Source: JAYWFX01 sp043778575 (GTDB taxonomy: Bacteria > Patescibacteriota > JACMRA01). Taken from it: 19,388 nt of DNA. Positions 13,521 through 19,388 of this stretch are shown piece by piece. The stretch is from contig JAYWFX010000074.1 in the NCBI GenBank assembly GCA_043778575.1, positions 1-19,388 on the forward strand, written 5' to 3'. Both the position numbers and the translations under genes were made by a program. Below the pieces are notes generated by a model. It saw only the letters and a program-made list of their open reading frames with translations. It searched no databases and was not told the DNA's origin. Positions within the stretch are counted from its first letter, which is position 1. Each line of letters begins with the position of its first letter.

Positions 13521-16460
13521 TCAACGTTTCTTCTGTTCAAAATCTTTGGTAAAGACATTTGATTGTTTCTTTGCAGTAGCTAATTCCTGCCAAAATAATC
13601 CCGATATGATTATCTCATTGTCTCTGTTGTAGTTATTTGGAAATGTTAGATGTGCTGGATCTAAAAGTAAAACCTTGTCATTTACAGATTTGATTATTCT
13701 CGCTAGCCTCAAAAACCGCTCATCAAATTGTAATAGTCGACTGTCGGATTCGTCTGCCTTTGGAATGATACCAGAATTTGGATTTGTCAGGTGCTGCAAT
13801 TTTTCACCAGTAGGGTTCTCAGTTGCAGATTTCTCCCCACGTATGGCTTCATTTGGCATAAAATGGAGTACCTCTTTCTCAGTAAATATTCCTAGATTCT
13901 GCCCTCGCAGTAACACTTGCTTAAATTTACCAAATCCAAATGTTCTTTCACCTTCTTTAGTAGTAAAGATTACTTCACAAATCGATCTCTCCCCACAGTA
14001 CTCTCGTTGATCTATGCGTGATTCAGAAAGAGTGTAGTCACCACCACCATATTTTGCAATTTCAATGACACTCTCTAAGTCTCCTAATAAAATTGCCTCG
14101 TATATAGCCGACCAACCATTATATCCAGAATCTTGTATGACTGAAACATTCCCTTTGAGTTGCTCAAGCAGTATACGAATACATTTTGGTTGATGTTGAA
14201 CTGCAAAATACAGTGGCGGTACGTCAGACATCTCTTTGCTCCGTGTTGATGATTGTCCACATTTTCTCGTTTCCGCGTTACAGCCTAATCCGATAGCTAC
14301 TTCTACATTTGTTTCGCATCCTGAGAAAATCGCACTATGAAGAGGTGTGAAGTTTATGGTGTATCTTTTTGCCTTTTTTGGATAAATCTCTTGGGCATCT
14401 ACATTTACATCAGCCATTTTTTTTCTGAGTTCGTTGGCTATTTTTATCTTTCTCTCAGCCATAATTTTTGTTTCATTTCCGTCTTTATCTCGTTGTAAAA
14501 AGCTCATAGGAGATTCCATAAGTGCATGCCAAATAGTTTTTGGTTTACTTCTATCGCTTTTATCCACATCACTCATACCGTTGATGATCATCATCAGGAG
14601 TTCGTATTCAGACTCGTATAAATCTCGCTTTGATGTAGCTGAGAATATTTTAAAAAATGTTGGATGTCTTGGGTGATAATAGTCAACGATATTTACATCA
14701 GCACCTGCTCGTGCTAGTAGTAGGGTTACTTGTCGAGAGGCTTCGCTATTTTCGTTGGCGACTTTATGAGCAAATGCCCTCGTCAGTAATTTCTTTGATT
14801 CTTCAGGTCTCATACTTTTTTGAATATAATCGATATAGAACTCAGCTAGCTTCATATTCTCCAGAACGTTAAACGCAGTTTTTGCTGTGCTTCCCCGATC
14901 AAATTTGTATTCTATTTTTGATGTATTTTCCAATAGTAATTGAGCAATCTCCGTATCCTGTGCAAGGCTAATCGGTGTGACGTACCAATCGTGCAAACTG
15001 GCTAGGTTGGTCATGGGTTTTCGTGGGCTTGAAACAAGATTCGGGTCAAATGCTCTCCTATTGTACTGTGGAATTAACAATAGTTGCTGGAGTAGTTGCT
15101 TGTGAGCCTCAGCGGATTGAGTATTATTATTTGCTAAAAACTCATAATATTCTTCGATAATGATGTGTAATAACCCCTTTTTATCTCTTGTAACCAAGTT
15201 GCAATCTACACCTAATTTAGCGTAACTACTTATTTTATCAAAATCCCTGGTTCTGTGAATAAGAAACAACCCATTTTCATCAGAAATTTTGTTTATTGCC
15301 TGTACCAGACTAATGACAGATCTGCTATCGACTTGAAGAGCTGCTATACTCATCAATGCCTCCCACATTTGATTGTCGGAATCTGGTGTTTGCAGTAAAA
15401 GCTTGATGATACTAGTTGGATTTCCTTTGCACAGATACAGCTCAGTAATCAATTCTAGATTTTTTTTGGTCGCAGGAGTGTTTTCAATGGTTTGGTCTAA
15501 ATAATCAAGCTCATACCCTTTCTCTCTGAGTAGCCGAATGGTTCCCAAGTCAGTAGTGAGTCCAAATATAGATTTGCCGTCATACCTAATACTAGTAATC
15601 TGTGAGTAAAATTCGTAGTCGCTCGAATTGTAAAAAGCTCGCTTTTCATCAGCGTTCTTTTCTTGTGACTTGTTTACAGGTAGGTGTTTATTTATATATT
15701 CTGTATCACCAGATGTAATTGCCTGTGTCATCTCTAAGACTTTTTCGAGTTTCTCACCCTGCTGAGATTCAACCCCGAGAGCCTGTAGTTTATCAATGAC
15801 GGATGCATAATACACTGGGTCAATGAATGAAAAACGATCGACGAGGCTTTGATCAGCAGATAGGGCAACTAAGTCAAATATACCAGTCCCCAGTCCTATT
15901 CCATTCTCTCTTAGTAATAGAAATATTTCTAACAGTCGAGCATCTTGTTGTAGTATGAATTGGTTATGATATCTACCTTTTTGTGACTCATTTTCACTGA
16001 GATACTTTTCGAATTTCTCAAACTTTTCTCTAAAGTAATCTAGGTTTTGTTGTATTATCTGGATAAAGTTTTCGGATAATTCGTCAGCATAATGTTTTCC
16101 TACAGACTCAAGCAGAAAGTTCATACTAGTCAACCATTCTGGTAGTGTATGAAGATCTGCAAATTCTTTTTTTTGCATTTCCCAATCGTATTTGGAACGC
16201 TTTTTATCATCTGATAGAGTAGAATAAGCTTCACTAATAATTTGAAAATTTGCTACAGCTGATGGGTCTGTATTCATATCTGGATGATATTGTCTAGATA
16301 CTTTTCTATATGCACTCTTGATTTCGTCTGGTGATGCTGTAGGTAAAACACCAAGTACAGCATAATGGTCTTTGTCACCAAGTTTAGTCGTATCTGGTTG
16401 AGTTTCGTTACCCTGAACCAGAACTATTTTCCCCGTTTTGCTTCCGAGGATGTTTTCCAT
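13521..16460 (-). CDS. J-domain protein with ankyrin-like repeats
   Basis: The protein has 979 residues. Residues about 31-93 form a J domain: DHYAVLGV, DEIKSAYRKVSRQ, the diagnostic HPD at 59-61, then ISEAYSTLSDDKKRSKYD. This should stimulate an Hsp70/DnaK ATPase. No Gly/Phe region or zinc-finger domain follows, so it is a class III type J protein. The rest is mostly helical with ankyrin-like units, clearest at about 494-518, 577-592 (LLLARAGADVN), 703-730 (FTPLHSAIFSGCETNVEVA), 747-775 and 781-808; others are too diverged to fix by eye. The C-terminus (about 900-979) is charged. No signal peptide is present, so it is likely cytoplasmic, perhaps a client-binding scaffold that recruits DnaK. 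It is divergent from the sigma factor gene and abuts the HNH gene. A promoter lies almost at its start codon. It ends in TGA. Confidence 0.88.
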   Translation of the reverse strand: MENILGSKTGKIVLVQGNETQPDTTKLGDKDHYAVLGVLPTASPDEIKSAYRKVSRQYHPDMNTDPSAVANFQIISEAYSTLSDDKKRSKYDWEMQKKEFADLHTLPEWLTSMNFLLESVGKHYADELSENFIQIIQQNLDYFREKFEKFEKYLSENESQKGRYHNQFILQQDARLLEIFLLLRENGIGLGTGIFDLVALSADQSLVDRFSFIDPVYYASVIDKLQALGVESQQGEKLEKVLEMTQAITSGDTEYINKHLPVNKSQEKNADEKRAFYNSSDYEFYSQITSIRYDGKSIFGLTTDLGTIRLLREKGYELDYLDQTIENTPATKKNLELITELYLCKGNPTSIIKLLLQTPDSDNQMWEALMSIAALQVDSRSVISLVQAINKISDENGLFLIHRTRDFDKISSYAKLGVDCNLVTRDKKGLLHIIIEEYYEFLANNNTQSAEAHKQLLQQLLLIPQYNRRAFDPNLVSSPRKPMTNLASLHDWYVTPISLAQDTEIAQLLLENTSKIEYKFDRGSTAKTAFNVLENMKLAEFYIDYIQKSMRPEESKKLLTRAFAHKVANENSEASRQVTLLLARAGADVNIVDYYHPRHPTFFKIFSATSKRDLYESEYELLMMIINGMSDVDKSDRSKPKTIWHALMESPMSFLQRDKDGNETKIMAERKIKIANELRKKMADVNVDAQEIYPKKAKRYTINFTPLHSAIFSGCETNVEVAIGLGCNAETRKCGQSSTRSKEMSDVPPLYFAVQHQPKCIRILLEQLKGNVSVIQDSGYNGWSAIYEAILLGDLESVIEIAKYGGGDYTLSESRIDQREYCGERSICEVIFTTKEGERTFGFGKFKQVLLRGQNLGIFTEKEVLHFMPNEAIRGEKSATENPTGEKLQHLTNPNSGIIPKADESDSRLLQFDERFLRLARIIKSVNDKVLLLDPAHLTFPNNYNRDNEIIISGLFWQELATAKKQSNVFTKDFEQKKR

Positions 16461-16468
16461 ACAGCACT

Positions 16469-16497
16469 ACTCTAGTCCAAAGAATAATTTATGACAA
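16469..16497 (-). promoter_or_regulatory. Sigma-70-type promoter for the J-domain gene
   Basis: Read leftward, TTGTCA (16492-16497) and TAGAGT (16469-16474) are spaced by 17 bases. The -10 ends 8 bases before the ATG at 16460, so the transcript would begin almost at the start codon, and the mRNA would be leaderless or nearly so. Confidence 0.45.
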
Positions 16498-16639
16498 TTT
16501 TGGGAGTTAGCCTTGGGAATCGCTGGGTTTGTCACACCCTCTCACTATCTGACTGAGGAAGACTCATATATGTACCATTTTTAAACATTACTGCCGTCCG
16601 TCTGATTGATAGACAATCGAGTGAAAATAACTCATCATT

Positions 16640-16648
16640 TGCTATAAT
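16640..16648 (+). promoter_or_regulatory. Extended -10 element overlapping the sigma factor start codon
   Basis: TGCTATAAT is a perfect extended -10 whose last two bases are the first two of the ATG at 16647. Transcription from it would begin near 16655, inside the gene. Either it is chance or it drives transcription for the downstream gene rather than this one. No convincing -35 is present. Confidence 0.3.
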
Positions 16649-17204
16649 GTCTGATACAAATCAACTACAAGATCAATGGGATTACTGGTATCCACGTGTG
16701 TATGGGTATTTTTACAAGCGGGTCAATGACAAAACCGAAGTCGAGGATCTCACAGCAAATACTCTCAGCACGGTTTTTATGGCTCAGAATGTCCAAAATA
16801 TTCAAGCATACATGTGGAAAGTTGCTCATAACTATCTAGTAAAATTCATCAACACCAAGTCTACTACACCAATGATGGTAGCTTTGGATGAAAACATTGA
16901 TGGATGGCAACCCTCCGAGCAGGAACTAAAATATGCACAGCGTTATGAGGCAAAATATGAGGATGAATCAGAGGATAGAGTACCGACACACTACGAGCAA
17001 AAGCTCAACCAGCTCAAACAGTGTATACTCAATAAATTGTCTGATCCACTAGATCTACAGCTCATCGAATTGTCTATTTACGAAGAAAAAAACAGCACTG
17101 AAATAGGCAAACTCCTCGAGCTAAAAGCTGATACTGTCCGTCAGAAACTCTCCCGACTTCTCAAAAAACTACGCTCGCACTGCCTCGAATTGTGGCCAAA
17201 CTAA
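16647..17204 (+). CDS. Sigma-70 family (ECF-like) RNA polymerase sigma factor
   Basis: The protein has 185 residues. Region 2 is at about 8-72, with WYPRVYGYFYKRV (14-26), the acidic EVEDLTANTL (31-40) typical of core RNA polymerase binding, and YMWKVAHNYLVKF (55-67) for -10 recognition. A polar linker (about 73-118) is followed by region 4 at about 120-178, with a helix-turn-helix (about 148-175: STEIGKLLELKADTVRQKLSRLLKKL) for the -35. There is no region 1 or 3, so it is ECF-like in layout. It is the first gene of a rightward set, with a single-pass membrane protein 62 bases downstream. That is the usual arrangement of an ECF sigma with its membrane partner. It is divergent from the J-domain gene. 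No Shine-Dalgarno precedes the ATG. Its regulon cannot be told from this window. Confidence 0.9.
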   Translation: MSDTNQLQDQWDYWYPRVYGYFYKRVNDKTEVEDLTANTLSTVFMAQNVQNIQAYMWKVAHNYLVKFINTKSTTPMMVALDENIDGWQPSEQELKYAQRYEAKYEDESEDRVPTHYEQKLNQLKQCILNKLSDPLDLQLIELSIYEEKNSTEIGKLLELKADTVRQKLSRLLKKLRSHCLELWPN

Positions 17205-17266
17205 AGATATAATCAAACCAAGTCACAACTAAATCTCTCCGCAACAATCTAACCGTTTTTTACTAT

Positions 17267-19186
17267 ATGTCCCAAATGCCCCCTAAATCTTCTATTACAA
17301 ATCCTTTTTTAGAGACTGATGATTGGTTCAGTGAGGTAGTTAAGCTAGATAAAAACGTCATGCAGACCAGTAAATCCCAGTTTCAGGCGTTTCTCAAATC
17401 ACAAGCTAAATCCCAAACCATGACCAATGCCAACCCATGGAGTTTATCAAACTTGATCCGCAGTTTTAGTCAGCATTTGATTTTAGCTAGTGTAGTCTCG
17501 ATTGTGATTATTAGCTCATGTAGTGCCGTCGCCGCACAGGCTTTTGCCCCAAACAAATTTAAACCCACCACCATTTATCAGGATTTTGTCCAGAAATTTC
17601 AATCAAACAAGCAAGTTGAACGGAACCCATTTACAGCTCTCAAACCTGATGATCAAAACAATGTGTTTAGCTACGACTCATGCGGCCTGTCAGTAAAGTA
17701 TCCAAAGAAAATTGGTGACCACCAAATCGACCCGCTGAGAAATGCAAGTGATAAAGCCTACCGACCAAATATTATTGACTCCGTTCAACTGACAGATGTG
17801 ACTGATTATTTTAATAATATACAGGCATACTCCCGAGAATTTAACGCTCCCAAGACATCAGACAATGACGGATCAGATTATACTACCAAACAAGCCAAAA
17901 AAGAGACAAATCCCTATCGACCACTAAATATCAGTTGCTTTACAATAGGTTCTCGGGCAACTCTAGGTGACACACCCCAAAACGGAACAACACTGACCAA
18001 AGAGGATTTGCGAGATAAGGTCGGCTGGTTTATTCACGAAGGAAATCTAAAAAACATTCGGACAAATAATGCCTATTTTGGTGGTATCGAGCTCACGTTT
18101 GAATACGGAAATAAAGCCTACAATGTCAGTTTTACTGATCCACAGTACACATTTCAAGATTATGACATCATGGAAAAAGAATATCAAAAGAACGGGCTGA
18201 CTAAGTTTGTAGGAATATACGGTGATCAAATTCAATTGCAGTTTAATGATCTCGTCGAAAGCCAGAAAAACACCCCAATTCAAACTCAGCCAAGCTCTAA
18301 AACTGACAAAGACATAGCTGAGGTACCCGCCAATTCATACAATTATCCTACCAATATATTGCCAGACAATAATCAGCTCAACTACTATGAAAAACCGGGT
18401 GAAGCAAATGGAAATATCTCATCACTCAAATCAGCACAGTGTGCGAATGCGACGCCGAGCCCTCAATCAAGTACATATTACCAAGTTTTGGGAGAGGATT
18501 TGAATTGTTTTGTACGGTTTAGTTTGCCATTACCTGCCGAGCAATTTTCGCGTATTCAAATGGGTCTCCGATTAGAAAATAGTCTAGGTAAACCAGTTAT
18601 TACGTTTGGATGCAAATTTAATGTCGATACAGCCAATGCCCGAGGTGAATATGATGGGACTGTTTATACTAGTTTAGAGTGTCTACAAAAAAAGCCTGCT
18701 TTGGCACGAGGAATTTACGAAGAGTTGATATCATTTGACGATGGTAAAACCTTTGAGATAGTCAAGAACCAAACCGTTGAAGCCACTGCAGACAGTTCAG
18801 GATTTAGTGTCAAACCAGAAATTATTGTCGTTGAGAATCGATTTTCTGAGGATAAAAAAAGCTATAAAGACCTAGAAAGTGTAGTATGTGATGACCGAGT
18901 ACAGTCTAGTAGTGAAATCCGTTGCTCGATACGACTCAACCATTCCATCACTCCACTCGAGATTCAGGTGATGAGTCTGACACTTCGCAGAGAAACCAGT
19001 ATTCCAAATAGACCTGTGATGACACCCTTTGACTGTCGTCTGGGAGATTCTAAAATCAGTGATATTAATCAAACTATTCAATGCACTATTCAGCCTGAAA
19101 AAGATGTATTAGGGACTCTAGCTGTAGACTTTGTAGCTTTTGGTAAAACCATCGAAAATGTTAGTCGTGTGACAGTTATTCAATAG
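17267..19186 (+). CDS. Large single-pass membrane protein, possible anti-sigma/sensor, with duplicated four-Cys domain
   Basis: The protein has 639 residues. A polar N-terminus of about 65 residues is followed by one membrane helix (about 70-93) and a large exported part. Position directly after a sigma factor, with a short cytoplasmic head and a big outer domain, is what membrane anti-sigma factors look like. The head shows no HxxxCxxC zinc motif and I cannot assign an anti-sigma fold. The first outer part (about 100-335) holds Cys139 and Cys224. A Pro/Thr/Ser linker (about 335-385) follows. The C-terminus has two similar units (about 390-498 and 538-630), each with four cysteines and ending in FD-x-GKT or F-x-x-GKT. 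A TATAAT at 17208-17213 in the 62-base gap could provide a private promoter. No Shine-Dalgarno is seen. I do not recognise the family. Confidence 0.75.
   Translation: MSQMPPKSSITNPFLETDDWFSEVVKLDKNVMQTSKSQFQAFLKSQAKSQTMTNANPWSLSNLIRSFSQHLILASVVSIVIISSCSAVAAQAFAPNKFKPTTIYQDFVQKFQSNKQVERNPFTALKPDDQNNVFSYDSCGLSVKYPKKIGDHQIDPLRNASDKAYRPNIIDSVQLTDVTDYFNNIQAYSREFNAPKTSDNDGSDYTTKQAKKETNPYRPLNISCFTIGSRATLGDTPQNGTTLTKEDLRDKVGWFIHEGNLKNIRTNNAYFGGIELTFEYGNKAYNVSFTDPQYTFQDYDIMEKEYQKNGLTKFVGIYGDQIQLQFNDLVESQKNTPIQTQPSSKTDKDIAEVPANSYNYPTNILPDNNQLNYYEKPGEANGNISSLKSAQCANATPSPQSSTYYQVLGEDLNCFVRFSLPLPAEQFSRIQMGLRLENSLGKPVITFGCKFNVDTANARGEYDGTVYTSLECLQKKPALARGIYEELISFDDGKTFEIVKNQTVEATADSSGFSVKPEIIVVENRFSEDKKSYKDLESVVCDDRVQSSSEIRCSIRLNHSITPLEIQVMSLTLRRETSIPNRPVMTPFDCRLGDSKISDINQTIQCTIQPEKDVLGTLAVDFVAFGKTIENVSRVTVIQ
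18434..18760 (+). repeat. First copy of duplicated four-cysteine domain
   Basis: This encodes residues about 390-498 with Cys392, Cys414, Cys449 and Cys472. The shared layout is Cys, Cys followed by an alternating hydrophobic strand, Leu-rich strand, Pro-Val-x-x-Phe-x-Cys, Cys, then FD-x-GKT. It is probably an Ig-like beta domain. Confidence 0.5.
18878..19156 (+). repeat. Second copy of duplicated four-cysteine domain
   Basis: This encodes residues about 538-630 with Cys541, Cys553, Cys590 and Cys606. RCSIRL, LTLRRE, PVMTPFDC and FGKTIE align with FVRFSL, LRLENS, PVITFGC and DGKTFE of the first copy. It is shorter between the first two and last two cysteines. Confidence 0.5.
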
Positions 19187-19261
19187 TGATGTACACTCTA
19201 ATTGTTTTTAGCCAATCTACTATCACTCAATACTTCAAAAAATACTCAAAATATATTCATT

Positions 19262-19388
19262 ATGTTCAATAAAAAAGTTAGTTTAGTTATCGCAGTTGTT
19301 TCTCTTTTTGCAATCTTTGGGGTTGGATTTGGGGTGGCAACTTTTCAAAAGTCTAATCAAAAATCTCAGCAAACTGCAAATGCTATAC
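19262..19388 (+). CDS. Partial exported or membrane protein, C-terminus off right edge
   Basis: An open frame from the ATG at 19262 runs to the window end, showing 42 codons. It has a short basic start (MFNKK), a hydrophobic segment (about 6-25) and a polar Gln/Ser/Lys-rich stretch after it, which is a typical signal peptide or anchor followed by an exported part. It is 75 bases downstream of the 639-residue membrane protein on the same strand and is probably the third gene of the sigma-factor set. No Shine-Dalgarno is visible and the upstream bases are A/T-rich. The function cannot be judged from this fragment. Confidence 0.6.
   Translation, partial: MFNKKVSLVIAVVSLFAIFGVGFGVATFQKSNQKSQQTANAI

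Noticed and set aside
18047..18283. Leftward frame of 78 codons within the 639-residue gene
   Set aside because: It is an antisense shadow of a clear coding sequence with no independent support.
1..19388. Possible alternative genetic code with UGA read as glycine or tryptophan
   Set aside because: TGA ends the PspC and J-domain genes at family-appropriate or neighbour-consistent places and is not found inside conserved domains, so the standard bacterial code fits.

Overview
The window is AT-rich and compact. It encodes small-genome bacterial genes with short intergenic gaps, many single-pass or polytopic membrane proteins, and few recognisable ribosome-binding sites. UGA is used as a normal stop: the genes at 3434-3694 and 13521-16460 both end in TGA. 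This argues against the UGA-glycine code of Gracilibacteria/Absconditabacteria. The mix of a giant GT-C membrane protein, GT2/GT4 enzymes, a PspC protein, an AI-2E permease, a sigma-70-like factor followed by a membrane protein, and many unrecognised exported proteins is compatible with a Patescibacteria (CPR) genome, perhaps near Saccharibacteria or Microgenomates. That placement is inference; no marker gene here fixes the taxon.

Layout. Bases 1-3373 hold leftward genes: a partial unknown gene off the left edge, an exported protein with a possible Cys/His site, a four-helix DUF1761-like protein, a coiled-coil lipoprotein-like protein, and a class II Fic protein. From 11238 down to 3434 runs a tight leftward glycan-assembly cluster: a GtrB/DPM1-like polyprenyl-phosphate GT2, a GT4 enzyme, two overlapping paralogous GT2 enzymes (one without its DxD), a 1240-residue GT-C-like membrane protein with two repeated extracytoplasmic domains, and a PspC protein. 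A plausible reading is that sugars are loaded onto a lipid carrier, built up by the cytoplasmic GTs, and transferred outside by the GT-C protein.

At 11239-11449 a divergent region carries two well-formed sigma-70-type promoters. The leftward one serves the glycan cluster and the rightward one serves a 60-residue membrane protein. Next, leftward, come an AI-2E/PerM-family permease, a membrane-anchored HNH nuclease-like protein and a 979-residue J-domain protein with ankyrin-like repeats. The last two genes are adjacent.

A second divergent region at 16461-16646 separates these from a rightward set: a sigma-70 family factor, a 639-residue single-pass membrane protein whose position and topology suggest an anti-sigma or signal-sensing partner, and a partial membrane protein running off the right edge. 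The most unusual items are the J-domain/ankyrin fusion beside an HNH nuclease, the sigma-factor/membrane-protein set with a duplicated four-cysteine domain, the GT2 pair with DxD loss, and a set of predicted promoters very close to, or overlapping, start codons. I saw no rRNA, tRNA, CRISPR array or insertion sequence.
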